64,000 nucleotides of DNA from contig NZ_CP108538.1 in NCBI RefSeq assembly GCF_035994185.1, positions 2,728,001-2,792,000 on the forward strand. Reading direction: 5' to 3'. The position numbers were made by a program, and so were the translations under genes. Below are positions 7,835 to 16,891 of this stretch, piece by piece. Numbering within the stretch: position 1 is the stretch's first letter; each line of letters begins with the position of its first letter. Source of the stretch: Streptomyces sp. NBC_01217. Its GTDB lineage: Bacteria; Actinomycetota; Actinomycetes; Streptomycetales; Streptomycetaceae. The notes beneath the pieces were generated by a model. That model ran no database searches, was not told the origin of the DNA, and saw only the letters and a list, made by a program, of their open reading frames with translations.

Positions 7835-9082
7835 ATGCGTCGCAGAGCCACAGGCACCGTCCGTCACCACAGATCCCTCTCCGCCGTCGTCACGCTGGCC
7901 TCGGCCGGTCTCCTGCTGGTCGGGTGCACCGCCGCCGGGAAGGCGGGCGAGAGCGACACGGCGTCCGGCAAGGACGCGAAGAACCAGACCGTGAAGGTGG
8001 GCCTGGTCTACTCCCGTACGGGGCTGCTCGCGGACTACGGCAAGCAGTACCGCGACGGGTTCATGGCGGGCCTGGACTACGCGACCAAGGGCACCGGGAA
8101 GGTCGCCGGGCACCGTATCGAGGTCACCGAGCAGGACGACGCGGGCGACCCGGGCAAGGCGGTCTCCGCCGCCAAGAACCTGATCGGCAAGGGTTACAAG
8201 GTGCTGGCCGGCACCACCGACTCCGGTGTGGCCCTCCAGATGGCGCCGCTCGCCGCCCAGAACAAGGTCCTGTACATCAGCGGCCCGGCCGCCACCGACG
8301 CCGTGACCGGCATCAACGACTACACCTTCCGCTCGGGCCGGCAGTCCTACCAGGACATCCTCACGGCCGGTGCGATGCTCGGCGAGGCCAAGGGCAAGAA
8401 GGTCACGGTGCTGGCCCAGGACTCCACCTTCGGCCAGGCGAACGTCACCGCCGTGAAGGCCGTCCTCGGCGCCGAGGGCGCGAAGGTGGGCTCCGTACTG
8501 GCTCCGCCCAGCGCCACGGACCTGACCCCGTTCGCCCGGCAGGTGAAGGCGGGCGGCCCCGATCTGGTCTTCGTCGCCTGGGCTGGCTCCACCGCACCGG
8601 CGCTGTGGACCGCGCTGGACCAGCAGGGCGTGCTGGGGGCGGGCAAGGTCGTCACGGGTCTCGCCGGAACGGCCTCGTACCCGATCTTCGGGGACGCCGG
8701 GTCCAAGGTGTCGTTCCTGGCGCACTACTTCCCGGGCGCGGGCGGCAACAACGCCGTCGAGAAGGCCATGCTCGACTCGGTCACCGAGGCAGGCGGCACC
8801 CCGGACCTGTTCACCCCCGACGGCTTCACCGCCGCCCAGATGGTCGTGCGTGCCGTCGAGGAGGGCGGCGGCGCCGATTCCGCCGCCATGGTCAAGGCTC
8901 TGGAGGGCTGGAGCTTCGACGGGGTGAAGGGCAAGGAGCAGGTCCGCGCCGAGGACCACGCGCTGGTGCAGCCGATGTTCGTCGCGAAGCTCAAGGGAAC
9001 GGGCACCGCTGCTCGGCCGGAGCTGGTGAGCACCGAGCCGATGGACGAGGTGGCGCCGCCCGAGAAGCCCTCGGCGGGCTGA
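7835..9082 (+). CDS. Branched-chain amino acid-type ABC transporter substrate-binding lipoprotein
   Basis: A 415-residue LivK-type periplasmic-binding protein tethered as a lipoprotein. Signal segment LSAVVTLASAGLLLVGC places the lipidated Cys at residue 31. The mature domain begins VKVGLVYSRTGLLADYGKQY, typical of the type I fold (Peripla_BP_6), with AGTTDSGVALQMAPLA and GPDLVFVAWAGS following. The ATG at 7835 is preceded by GAGGAG about 11 nt upstream; longer frames upstream lack a signal sequence. It heads a five-gene transporter operon. The ligand may be an amino acid, amide or short organic acid; the neighbouring polyester genes make a hydroxyacid worth considering. Confidence 0.88.
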   Translation: MRRRATGTVRHHRSLSAVVTLASAGLLLVGCTAAGKAGESDTASGKDAKNQTVKVGLVYSRTGLLADYGKQYRDGFMAGLDYATKGTGKVAGHRIEVTEQDDAGDPGKAVSAAKNLIGKGYKVLAGTTDSGVALQMAPLAAQNKVLYISGPAATDAVTGINDYTFRSGRQSYQDILTAGAMLGEAKGKKVTVLAQDSTFGQANVTAVKAVLGAEGAKVGSVLAPPSATDLTPFARQVKAGGPDLVFVAWAGSTAPALWTALDQQGVLGAGKVVTGLAGTASYPIFGDAGSKVSFLAHYFPGAGGNNAVEKAMLDSVTEAGGTPDLFTPDGFTAAQMVVRAVEEGGGADSAAMVKALEGWSFDGVKGKEQVRAEDHALVQPMFVAKLKGTGTAARPELVSTEPMDEVAPPEKPSAG

Positions 9083-9085
9083 CCG

Positions 9086-9877
9086 ATGGCCGTACCGGAC
9101 ATCACCGCGCGGCACCCGGACGGGCCGCGGGCCACCGCCCCGGTGCTTCAACTGGCCGGGCTCGGCTGGGGCGTCGGCGGGGCGACGATCGTCGAGGACA
9201 TCACGCTGAGCGTCCACGAGGGCGAGTTCCTCGCCTTCATCGGCCCCAACGGGGCCGGCAAGACCTCGCTGTTCAACCTGATCAGCGGGCTGACCATGGC
9301 CACGTCGGGCACGATCGCGCTGGACGGTACGGACATGACGGACAGCCCCGCGCACGCGCGGGCCCGGCGCGGCATCGGCCGCACGTTCCAGACGTCCAGC
9401 CTCTGGCCGGGGATGAGCGTGGCCGACCACGTCAGGCTGGCCGCCCAGGCGGCCGGGGGCGGCTCGTACCGGCTGTGGCGGCGCGCCTCTTCGTACACCG
9501 CCGAGGTGGACGGCGTACTGGAGCGCACCGGCCTCGGCCACCGGGCGCGGGCGATGGCGTCCGAGCTGTCGCACGGCGAGAAGCGGAAGCTGGAGCTGGC
9601 GGTGCTGCTGGTGGGCGAGCCGCGGCTGATGCTGCTCGACGAGCCGATGGCCGGGGTCAGCGCGGAGGAGGTCCCCGCGCTGACCGAGCTGATCCGCACC
9701 CTGCACCGGGACGAGGGCCGCACCGTCCTGATGGTCGAGCACCACATGGACGTCCTGCTGGGTCTGGCCGACCGGCTCGCCGTGATGCACCACGGCCGGC
9801 TGCTGGCACTGGACACCCCCGAGGCCGTGACCGCCGACCCGACCGTGCAGCAGGCCTATCTCGGGGAGGGGCTGTGA
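9086..9877 (+). CDS. LivG-like ABC transporter ATP-binding protein
   Basis: A 263-residue ATPase with Walker A GPNGAGKTS, signature LSHGEKRKLELA, Walker B LMLLDEPMAGV and switch histidine in VEHHMDVL. The signature SHGEK rather than SGGQ, and the long insertion after Walker A, are features of LivG proteins. It starts 4 bp after the binding protein and ends overlapping the next ATPase (GTGA), so the operon is translationally coupled. It should couple ATP hydrolysis to import with its LivF-like partner. Confidence 0.9.
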   Translation: MAVPDITARHPDGPRATAPVLQLAGLGWGVGGATIVEDITLSVHEGEFLAFIGPNGAGKTSLFNLISGLTMATSGTIALDGTDMTDSPAHARARRGIGRTFQTSSLWPGMSVADHVRLAAQAAGGGSYRLWRRASSYTAEVDGVLERTGLGHRARAMASELSHGEKRKLELAVLLVGEPRLMLLDEPMAGVSAEEVPALTELIRTLHRDEGRTVLMVEHHMDVLLGLADRLAVMHHGRLLALDTPEAVTADPTVQQAYLGEGL

Positions 9878-10626
9878 CGACAAAGACCCTGCTCGCCGTA
9901 CGGGACCTGCGGGTCCTGATCGGCGGCCGGCACATCCTGCACGGCGTGGACCTGGACGTCGCCCGGCACGGGGTGACCGCGCTCCTCGGCCGCAACGGCG
10001 CCGGGAAGACCACGACGGTACGCGGCATCCTCGGCCTCGTCCCGCGCACCGGCAGTGTGCGGCTGGACGACGGGGAGACCGTGTCGATGCCCACCCACAG
10101 CGTGGTGCGGCTGGGCATCGGCTACGCCCCCGAGGACCGGGGCATCTTCGCCGGACTGACCGTGGCGGAGAATCTCCGCCTGGCCGAACGGCGCGGCGCG
10201 GGCGAGCCCGCGTACGCGCTCGTCCATGAACTGTTCCCCGAACTGAAGCACCGGGAGCGGCAGTTGGCCGGGACGCTGTCCGGCGGGCAGCAGCAGATGG
10301 TGGCCATCGGCCGCACACTCCTGAACGGCAACCGGCTGATCATCGCCGACGAGCCCACCAAGGGCCTGGCGCCGAAGGTGGTCACCGAGGTCGCCCAGGT
10401 GCTGGAGCGGGCCGCCGAGGCGGTGCCGGTGCTGCTCGTGGAGCAGAACCTCGCCGTCGTACGGCGCCTGGCCGAGCACTGCGCGGTGCTCGCCGACGGC
10501 CGCACGGCCCACCAGGGACCGGCCGCCGAGCTGCTGGGCGATGCGGAAGCGGCACGGCGCCTGCTGGGCGTGGGACACGGCCCGGCCACGGCCACCGAAG
10601 CATCTTCCGTGGAGGCGGATTCCTGA
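9874..10626 (+). CDS. LivF-like ABC transporter ATP-binding protein
   Basis: A 250-residue ATPase starting at GTG 9874, 4-bp overlap with the LivG-like gene. Walker A is GRNGAGKTT, the LivF hallmark IGYAPEDRGIFAGLTVAENL follows, the signature is LSGGQQQMVAIGR and Walker B is LIIADEPTKGLAP. The stop overlaps the next start by one base (TGATG). It is the second ATPase of the heterodimer that powers the two permeases downstream. Confidence 0.9.
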   Translation: MTTKTLLAVRDLRVLIGGRHILHGVDLDVARHGVTALLGRNGAGKTTTVRGILGLVPRTGSVRLDDGETVSMPTHSVVRLGIGYAPEDRGIFAGLTVAENLRLAERRGAGEPAYALVHELFPELKHRERQLAGTLSGGQQQMVAIGRTLLNGNRLIIADEPTKGLAPKVVTEVAQVLERAAEAVPVLLVEQNLAVVRRLAEHCAVLADGRTAHQGPAAELLGDAEAARRLLGVGHGPATATEASSVEADS

Positions 10627-11513
10627 TGTCCACCGTCGTACTGCTCACCATGACCGGACTCGGTCTGGGAGCGCTCTACTTCCTGATCGCCTCCGGGCTC
10701 TCACTGATCTTCGGCCTGATGGACGTGCTCAACTTCGCGCACGGCGCGCTGCTCTCCATCGGCGCGTACGGCACCTGGTGGGCGGCGTCCGGCCATCTGC
10801 CCGGCGCGGGCCCCGGCGGTGCGGGCTTCGTCCTCGCGGTCCTGTTCGGTACGGCGGTGGGCACCGCGGCCGCCGTGCTGCTGGAACTCGCCGTCGTCCG
10901 CCCGCTCTACACCCGGCCGCGCGAGCAGGTGCTCGCCACGGTCGGGGTGGGGCTCGCCGTCCCCGCGCTGCTGTCGGGGATCTGGGGCTCGGACGCCCGG
11001 ACCTTCCCCGGGCCGAAGGCGCTGTCCGGCACCTTCGGGCTGCTCGGCGCCGAGGTCCCGGTCAACCGTCTCGTGCTGGTCGCGGCGGCAGTCGTGGTCC
11101 TCGTGGCGCTGCGGCTCTTCCTCGGGCGCACCCGGCACGGTCTGGTGGTACGGGCCGGGGTCGAGGACCGGGCGATGGTCACCGCCCTGGGGATCGACGT
11201 GCGCAAGGCGTTCACGCTCGTCTTCGCGATCGGCGGCTGCGCCGCCGCGCTCGGCGGGGCGCTCGGCGGCCTGTACTTCGGTTCGGTCGACCCCCGTCAG
11301 GGCACCTCGCTGCTGATCTTCGCGTTCGTCGTGGTGGTCACCGGCGGCATGGGCTCGGTGACCGGCGCCGCCGTGGCGTCCGTCGTCATCGGCCTGGTCC
11401 AGCAGTTCGCCAACTACTACACCGCAGCGGGCCTCGGCGACCTGGCCGTCGTCGTCCTGCTCGCCGCGCTGCTGCTCGTACGGCCGCGCGGACTGACCGG
11501 GAGGCTCGCGTGA
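10626..11513 (+). CDS. LivH-like branched-chain ABC transporter permease
   Basis: A 295-residue membrane protein with about eight hydrophobic segments. The N-terminal LIASGLSLIFGLMDVLNFAH is the LivH family signature, and the C-terminal ALGGALGGLYFGSVDPRQG, then VVTGGMGSVTGAAVASVVIG, is the conserved EAA-like ATPase contact. It overlaps its neighbours on both sides. It should pair with the LivM-like subunit in the membrane. Confidence 0.9.
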   Translation: MSTVVLLTMTGLGLGALYFLIASGLSLIFGLMDVLNFAHGALLSIGAYGTWWAASGHLPGAGPGGAGFVLAVLFGTAVGTAAAVLLELAVVRPLYTRPREQVLATVGVGLAVPALLSGIWGSDARTFPGPKALSGTFGLLGAEVPVNRLVLVAAAVVVLVALRLFLGRTRHGLVVRAGVEDRAMVTALGIDVRKAFTLVFAIGGCAAALGGALGGLYFGSVDPRQGTSLLIFAFVVVVTGGMGSVTGAAVASVVIGLVQQFANYYTAAGLGDLAVVVLLAALLLVRPRGLTGRLA

Positions 11514-12658
11514 GCACCGCCACCGAGACACACGAACGCACCGGCGAGCAGCACACGGCCGCGCCCGTCGCCGGGAACACCGCCCGGCTGCTGCGCCGCT
11601 GGTGGCCCGCCGCCGCACTGCTGGTCCTCTTCGTCGCCCCCTACAGCGCACTGCCGCTGCCGGGCCTCCTGGACGGCCCGCTAGGCAGCGCCGGAAGTCT
11701 TCAACTCCTCGCCACCTGCCTGCTGTTCGGCGCGCTGGCGACGGGTTACGACCTGCTGCTCGGCCGCACCGGGCTGCTCTCCTTCGGTCATGCCCTCTAC
11801 TTCGCCACGGGCAGCTACGCCACCAATCTGTTCCTGCTGGAGGCGGGCCTTCCGTTCGCCGTGTCCGCGCTGCTCGGCCTCTGCTCCGGGATAGTGCTCG
11901 CGCTGGTCCTGGGGTCGGTGAGCCTGCGGGTCACCGGCATCGGCTTCTCCATGGTGACGCTGGCCTTCGCCCAGGCGGGCTCGATCCTGGTCTCCCGCAA
12001 CCCCGGTGGTCTCACCGGCGGCGAGGAGGGCCGGGCCGCCCCCGCCGATCTGCTGCCGTCCTGGCTCGTGGGCATCGAGAACACCGCGAACCTCTACTGG
12101 GTGGCGCTCGGCTATCTGGTCCTCACCCTGGCCGTCGTCCACTGGGCGGTCCGCTCCCCCACCGGGCGGGTCTGGGAGGGCATCAAAGAGAACGAACGCC
12201 GGGTGGAGGTCCTGGGGCTGAAGCCGTACGGCTTCAAGCTGACGGCGTTCGTCCTGGCGGGCGCGCTGGCCGCGCTGGGCGGTCTGGTGCACCTGCTGCT
12301 CACCGGCGGCTCGACCCCGCAGACGACCACGTCCGACTTCACCCTCTCCCTGCTGGTGATGGTGGTGCTGGGCGGATCGGGCACCCGCTGGGGCCCGATG
12401 GTCGGCGGCATCCTCTACACCTGGGCCGATCACCGGCTCGGCGATCTGGCCGGGTCGGGCGCGGTCGCCGATCTGCCCGCGGTGCTGCGGGTGCCGCTCT
12501 CGCAGCCGCTGTTCCTGCTCGGGGTGCTGTTCGTGGCCGTGGTACACCTGCTGCCGGGCGGCCTGGCCCGGCTGCCGTCCCGGCTGGCAGCGGTACGCCG
12601 CGGTCCCGCCACCACCGAAACACTCCCGGCCACCGGTAAGGAGAACGGACGCCCGTGA
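11510..12658 (+). CDS. LivM-like branched-chain ABC transporter permease
   Basis: A 382-residue permease starting at GTG 11510 (4-bp overlap). After a polar N-terminus of about 30 residues come eight or more transmembrane segments. LivM motifs are GYDLLLGRTGLLSFGHALYF, IKENERRVEVLGLKPYGFKL and LVMVVLGGSGTRWGPMVGG. The longer open frame upstream is a shadow of the LivF and LivH genes. Its stop overlaps the alpha/beta hydrolase GTG by 4 bp, placing the hydrolase in the same transcript. Confidence 0.88.
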   Translation: MSTATETHERTGEQHTAAPVAGNTARLLRRWWPAAALLVLFVAPYSALPLPGLLDGPLGSAGSLQLLATCLLFGALATGYDLLLGRTGLLSFGHALYFATGSYATNLFLLEAGLPFAVSALLGLCSGIVLALVLGSVSLRVTGIGFSMVTLAFAQAGSILVSRNPGGLTGGEEGRAAPADLLPSWLVGIENTANLYWVALGYLVLTLAVVHWAVRSPTGRVWEGIKENERRVEVLGLKPYGFKLTAFVLAGALAALGGLVHLLLTGGSTPQTTTSDFTLSLLVMVVLGGSGTRWGPMVGGILYTWADHRLGDLAGSGAVADLPAVLRVPLSQPLFLLGVLFVAVVHLLPGGLARLPSRLAAVRRGPATTETLPATGKENGRP

Positions 12659-13539
12659 CTGCGTACGAAGAGATGCAGGTCCCCGTGACCGGGGGCGAGT
12701 TGGCGGTACTGCGGTGGCCGGCCCGCGAGCCGGACGCGCCGGTCGTCGTCGCCCTGCACGGCATCACGGCCAACGCGCTGTCCTGGGGCCCGGTGGCAAG
12801 GCTGCTGGACGGCCGGATCACCCTGATCGCCCCGGATCTGCGCGGCCGCGCGGGAAGTTCCGCCCTGCCGGGACCGTACGGAATCGCCACGCACACCGAT
12901 GACATCGCCGCCCTGACCGAGGCCCTGGGCCTGGACCGGGTGGTGCTCGCGGGCCACTCGATGGGCGCGTTCGTGGCGGCGCTGGCAGCCGTACGGCACC
13001 CGGAACGGTTCGGGCCGCTGCTGCTGGTGGACGGCGGCATCGGCTTCCCCGCCCCCACGCACCTCTTGCCGGACGAGCTGATGACGGCGGTGATCGGCCC
13101 GGCCATGGACCGGCTGTCGATGACCTTCCCCGACCGGGCCGCGTACCGCTCGTTCTGGCAGGCGCACCCCGCGTTCGCGGACGCGTGGTCGGACGAGGTG
13201 GACGCGTACATCCAGCGCGATCTGACCGGGGACGAACCGGCCATGCGCTCCACGTGCCGGATCGAGGCGGTACGCACCGACGGCATCGGCCTCTTCGACG
13301 AGGAGGTCCTGACAGCGGTACGGAAGCTACCGGCCCCGGCGACGCTGCTGTGGGCGCAGCGGGGCCTGATGAACGAGGAACAGGGCCTGTACGACGAGAC
13401 CCGCCTGGCAGCGGCCGACTTGGACGGCACGGGGGTGACACCGGTACCGGTGAGGGACGTCAACCACTACACGCTGCTGACGGGAGAACGGGGTGGCGGC
13501 GAGATCGCCCGCCATCTGCTGGCCCTGTCCGGGGCTTGA
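12655..13539 (+). CDS. Alpha/beta hydrolase
   Basis: A 294-residue cytosolic hydrolase. The oxyanion strand is VVVALHGITANALSWGP, the nucleophile elbow LAGHSMGAFVAAL supplies the catalytic Ser, an acid lies around LFDEEV, and the catalytic His is in VNHYTLLTG near the C-terminus. Being the last gene of the transporter operon suggests that it acts on an imported ester, lactone or amide. Given the nearby depolymerase and 3-hydroxybutyrate dehydrogenase, cleavage of imported hydroxybutyrate oligomers is a testable idea but not shown by the sequence. Confidence 0.85.
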   Translation: MTAYEEMQVPVTGGELAVLRWPAREPDAPVVVALHGITANALSWGPVARLLDGRITLIAPDLRGRAGSSALPGPYGIATHTDDIAALTEALGLDRVVLAGHSMGAFVAALAAVRHPERFGPLLLVDGGIGFPAPTHLLPDELMTAVIGPAMDRLSMTFPDRAAYRSFWQAHPAFADAWSDEVDAYIQRDLTGDEPAMRSTCRIEAVRTDGIGLFDEEVLTAVRKLPAPATLLWAQRGLMNEEQGLYDETRLAAADLDGTGVTPVPVRDVNHYTLLTGERGGGEIARHLLALSGA

Positions 13540-13559
13540 GGCCGGGCGAAGTCAAGCCC
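13532..13559. terminator. Bidirectional terminator-like hairpin
   Basis: GGGCTTGA (13532-13539) pairs with TCAAGCCC (13552-13559) around a 12-nt loop. The stem contains the hydrolase stop codon. It lies between the convergent hydrolase and PucR-type genes and is followed by GTCCGGCGCTTGAGGAC, a palindrome-containing sequence common between Streptomyces genes. Confidence 0.55.
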
Positions 13560-13606
13560 GTCCGGCGCTTGAGGACACACACAACGCAGCGCACCCCACC
13601 CGCCCC

Positions 13607-15583
13607 CTACCGCTCCCGCTCCCCCGTCAACAAATGCAGCCGCAACGCGAGTTGCAGTTCCAGCGCCCGCCCGGGCTCGTTCCAGTCCCGCCCCAGCAGC
13701 ACCTGCACCCGGTCCAGCCGCTGCACCACCGTGTTGACGTGCACGTGGAGTTCGTCCTTGGCCCGGATGAGGCTGCCGCCGGACCCGAAATAGGCGCCGA
13801 GCGTACGCACGAGATGCGTGCCGCGCTGCGCGTCGTACTCCAGCAGCGGCCCCAGGGTCGCCGTGACGAAGCCGTCGACGTCCTGGGCGTTGCCCAACAC
13901 CACGCCCAGGAAGCCGAGTTCGTCGACGCACGCGCCTTCCCCGGTACGTCCCAGCACCCGCATGGCGCGCAGGCAGCGGGCGGCTTCCCCGTACGCGGAG
14001 GCCAGCTCGTGGGCGCCGCGGGCAGGCCCGGTGGCGGCGACGGTGACGGGGGCCTGGATCAGCTGCCCGAGCTGGGCCGCCGCCGCGCGCGCCGCGTCTC
14101 CGGCGGCCGGTCCGGCGTCACCGGCCTCGATCAACAGCACCACGTTTCCCGCGTGTTCGGCGCTCACCCCGTGGATCTCCCCGCCGAACAGATAGCGCAT
14201 CGCGGCAGGGGCCAGCCGCTCCCGGGCGCCGCCCTCGGCCACCAGCAGCAGGTGCGGGCGGTCGAGGTCGATGCCGAGGCGCCGGCCGCGTTCGGCGAGT
14301 CCGGCCGGGTCGCGGTTCGCTTCGGTGAGCAGATCGGTGATCAGCTCACCGCGGATCCGGTTCTCGGTCTCGGCGACCGTGCGCCGCAGCAGCAGAAGCA
14401 GTCCGGTGACCACGGAGGCCCGCTCGAAGAGCCGCCGGTCGGAGTCGTCGAGCGGTGCGCGCCGGTGCAGGACCAGACCGGCCAGGAGTTCCCGTCCGGC
14501 GAGGACCGCGCAGATCCACCGGCCGTCGCGGTGCACGGCGCGGGCGCCCGTACGGGACGCCTCGGCGGTCTCGGCCAGCCATCCGGCGTCCATGCTGTCG
14601 ACGGCGAAGTCCGTGCCGTCGGGCCGTACGGCCGCCAGCGGCCGACCGCCGGGGTCGTGGATGGTCAGCGGGGAGTCCAGCAGACCCGCGACCGCCGAGG
14701 CGACATCCTTGACGTCACCGCCGCGCAGGACCAGGTCGGTCAGCCGGTCGTGGGACTCCTCGGCCCGCTGCATGGCCGCAGAGTGGGCCCGTACGGCCGC
14801 GTTCGCCTCGGCCAGCTCGGCGTTCGCCCCGGCCAGCTCGTCCAGTGCGGACCGGGTGTCGTCGAGCGCGGCGGCGGTGTCGATGGCGATCGCGGCGTGT
14901 GCGGCGAGCGAGCACAGCAGGGCCACCTCGTCGGGGCTGAAGACGCGCGGGGCGCGGTCGGCGGCGAAGAGGACGCCGATGACCTTTCCCGTGCCGCCGC
15001 GGCTGGAGCCGAGGAGCAGGGGCACGCCCAGGATGGCGACGAGCCCCTCGTCCAGCACCCCGGCGTTGATGTTGCGGGTGTGGTGGAAGCGGTCGTCGGT
15101 ACGGTAATCGGGGGTGGCGTACGGGCTCGCGGTCTGCGCCACCAGACCGCCGAGCCCGTGGCCGAGCTCCAGCCGCAGGCGCTGGAAGAGCACCGACACC
15201 GACCCGTCTGTGACCCGCATGTACGTGTCCCCCGCCTCCTCGTCGGGGAGCGTGAGATACGCCGTGTCCGTGCCGAGCAGCATCCTGGCCCGGCGGACGA
15301 TGGCCTTCAGCACCTCGTCCAGGTCGCGGGAGGCGGCGAGGTCGCCCGCGGTGTCGAAGAGCGCGGTGAGCTGGAGCTCGCGGCGCCGGTGCTGGCGCAG
15401 GGCGCCCCTGATCCGCAGGGCGGTGGCGGTGGCCCGCTCCACCTCCGCCAGATCGCCCGCGGGCACACCGGCGGCCCGCGCCTGCGAGGAGACGGCGCCC
15501 AGCGCCTCGGCGGGGGCGTCGTCGGCCAGCAGGTCGAGCAGGCGCCGCAGGTGGGGCGCGGCGGAGGCGGACGGTTCAGACAT
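13607..15583 (-). CDS. PucR/CdaR family regulator with GAF domain
   Basis: A 658-residue regulator. Residues about 65-235 form a GAF-type sensor (LTALFDTAGDLAASRDLDEV, GTDTAYLTLPDEEAGDTYMR, EGLVAILGVPLLLGSS). A short coiled coil follows (LDELAGANAELAEANAAVRA). The C-terminal PucR-type helix-turn-helix (LVRTLGAYFGSGGSLIRAKD, then HVHVNTVVQRLDRVQVLLG) is complete. This class controls use of small organic compounds, often the adjacent genes. It sits between the transporter/hydrolase operon, with which it converges, and the 3-hydroxybutyrate dehydrogenase gene 77 bp upstream of its start on the same strand. It is the best candidate regulator of the polyester module. Confidence 0.85.
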   Translation of the reverse strand: MSEPSASAAPHLRRLLDLLADDAPAEALGAVSSQARAAGVPAGDLAEVERATATALRIRGALRQHRRRELQLTALFDTAGDLAASRDLDEVLKAIVRRARMLLGTDTAYLTLPDEEAGDTYMRVTDGSVSVLFQRLRLELGHGLGGLVAQTASPYATPDYRTDDRFHHTRNINAGVLDEGLVAILGVPLLLGSSRGGTGKVIGVLFAADRAPRVFSPDEVALLCSLAAHAAIAIDTAAALDDTRSALDELAGANAELAEANAAVRAHSAAMQRAEESHDRLTDLVLRGGDVKDVASAVAGLLDSPLTIHDPGGRPLAAVRPDGTDFAVDSMDAGWLAETAEASRTGARAVHRDGRWICAVLAGRELLAGLVLHRRAPLDDSDRRLFERASVVTGLLLLLRRTVAETENRIRGELITDLLTEANRDPAGLAERGRRLGIDLDRPHLLLVAEGGARERLAPAAMRYLFGGEIHGVSAEHAGNVVLLIEAGDAGPAAGDAARAAAAQLGQLIQAPVTVAATGPARGAHELASAYGEAARCLRAMRVLGRTGEGACVDELGFLGVVLGNAQDVDGFVTATLGPLLEYDAQRGTHLVRTLGAYFGSGGSLIRAKDELHVHVNTVVQRLDRVQVLLGRDWNEPGRALELQLALRLHLLTGERER

Positions 15584-15600
15584 GGGCGGCCATCGTTCTT

Positions 15601-15642
15601 AGGGGTCGTGGGGGTTCGTGGGGGTCGTAGGGGTCGTGGAGG
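15601..15642. repeat. Short imperfect tandem repeat (GGGTCGTGG units)
   Basis: Four to five imperfect 9-10 bp copies of a GGTCGTGGGG-like unit fill the 77-bp gap between the dehydrogenase stop and the PucR-type start. The G-rich strand is the plus strand. No function is evident; it could form a G-rich structure in the regulator's promoter or leader. Confidence 0.5.
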
Positions 15643-15660
15643 TGGCAGTGGACGGTGGGA

Positions 15661-16503
15661 TCAGTTGGCGGTCCAGCCGCCGTCCATGGAGAGCGAGGTG
15701 CCGGTGATGTGCCCGGTACGCGGCCCGCAGAGCCACAGCACGGCCTCGGCGACGTCGTCGGGCTCGATCAGGCGCTTGATCGCGCTGCGCTCCAGCATGA
15801 CCCGGCCCACCACCTCCGCCTCGGAGATGCCGTGCGTACGGGCCTGGTCCGCGATCTGGTTCTCGACCAGGGGGGTGCGTACGTAACCGGGGCTGACGCA
15901 GTTGCTCGTCACCCCGTGCTCCGCCGCTTCGAGCGCGACCACCTTACTGAGTCCCTCCAGTGCGTGCTTTGCCGTTACATAGGCCGATTTATAGGGACTG
16001 GCCCGCAGGCCGTGCACGGACGAGATGTTGACCACGCGTCCCCAGCCGCGTTCGTACATGCCCGGCAGGGTCCGGCGCAAGATGCGGAACGGCGCCTCCA
16101 CCATGACGCGCTGGATCAGGGCGAAGCGGTCGGGCGGGAATGCGTGCACCGGGGCGACGTGCTGGAGCCCGGCGTTGTTGACCACGATGTCCGCGTCGGC
16201 GGGCAGCGTGTCCACCGCGTCGGGGACGGAGAGGTCGACCACCCACGCCGTCCCGCCGATCGTCTCCGCCAGGTCCTTGGCGGCATCGGCGGCCTTGTCC
16301 ACCACATGGACATGGGCGCCCGCGGCGGCCAGGGCCTGTGCGCAGGCCCGTCCGATGCCGCTCGCGGCACCGGTCACCAGGGCGGTGCGCCCGGCGAGGA
16401 GCCGGTCTGCGGGCGTAGGCGAGGGACCGGCCGGTGACGGCGGGACGGCGGGCGGGGCTGCGTGCGGGGCGGGCCCGCGGTCCGGGCTCTGGGGAGTCTC
16501 CAT
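15661..16503 (-). CDS. 3-hydroxybutyrate dehydrogenase (SDR family)
   Basis: A 280-residue short-chain dehydrogenase. After a Pro/Ala-rich N-terminus of about 33 residues the Rossmann motif is TGAASGIGRACAQ, then NNAGLQHVAPVHAFP, catalytic Ser in ISSVHGL and Tyr-x3-Lys in SAYVTAKHALEGL. The blocks LQHVAP, FP.DRFALIQRVM and HGLRASPYKSAYV, plus CVSPGYVRTPLVENQI, are those of D-3-hydroxybutyrate dehydrogenase (BdhA), which oxidises 3-hydroxybutyrate to acetoacetate with NAD. The start ATG at 16503 precedes this Pro-rich region. The divergent secreted polyhydroxybutyrate depolymerase gives a clear source of substrate. Confidence 0.85.
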   Translation of the reverse strand: METPQSPDRGPAPHAAPPAVPPSPAGPSPTPADRLLAGRTALVTGAASGIGRACAQALAAAGAHVHVVDKAADAAKDLAETIGGTAWVVDLSVPDAVDTLPADADIVVNNAGLQHVAPVHAFPPDRFALIQRVMVEAPFRILRRTLPGMYERGWGRVVNISSVHGLRASPYKSAYVTAKHALEGLSKVVALEAAEHGVTSNCVSPGYVRTPLVENQIADQARTHGISEAEVVGRVMLERSAIKRLIEPDDVAEAVLWLCGPRTGHITGTSLSMDGGWTAN

Positions 16504-16891
16504 GGTCGTCACCGTAAGGAGACCGAAGCCCACGTCACACGGGGTCGGTGCACACACCGTCGTACGTCGCCATGGTGGCGGCGTACATGGTGCGGGCCCG
16601 GGCCGGGGCCGTCAGCGGGCCGCGTCCGGCGCCGCCCACTGCTCCGCTGTCAGCTCCAGGTCCACCGCGTCCAGGCTCTCGTCCAGTGCGGGCGTCGACC
16701 GGGAGTCCGCGTGTTGGAGCGCTCTTCGAGTCGACGTGCGCAAGAGCGGCGCAGCACACAGCCGGGACCGGGGAGTGTCCGCCGGGGCCATGGGCGCGGG
16801 TGACCGGGCCTCATAGCGTCCGCCCCGCACTCATCACAAGACCGGCCCGCACTGTCCGAACACTTCGAGCATTCCGAACAGGGAGGCACCC
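16504..16891. other. Divergent intergenic region, possible coding remnant
   Basis: This 388-bp gap holds the promoters of the divergent dehydrogenase and depolymerase. I see no clear operator. On the minus strand, one frame reads DESLDAVDLELTAEQWAAPD (ending at 16612) and a shifted frame continues as ARTMYAATMATYDG to a stop at 16535. This looks like the protein-like tail of a decayed gene, but I cannot name the family. Confidence 0.35.

Noticed and set aside
13493..15886. Long plus-strand reading frame of almost 800 codons opposite the PucR-type gene
   Set aside because: It is the GC-rich antisense shadow of the regulator: Arg/Gly/Ala-rich composition, no family motif, while the minus strand gives GAF and PucR motifs.
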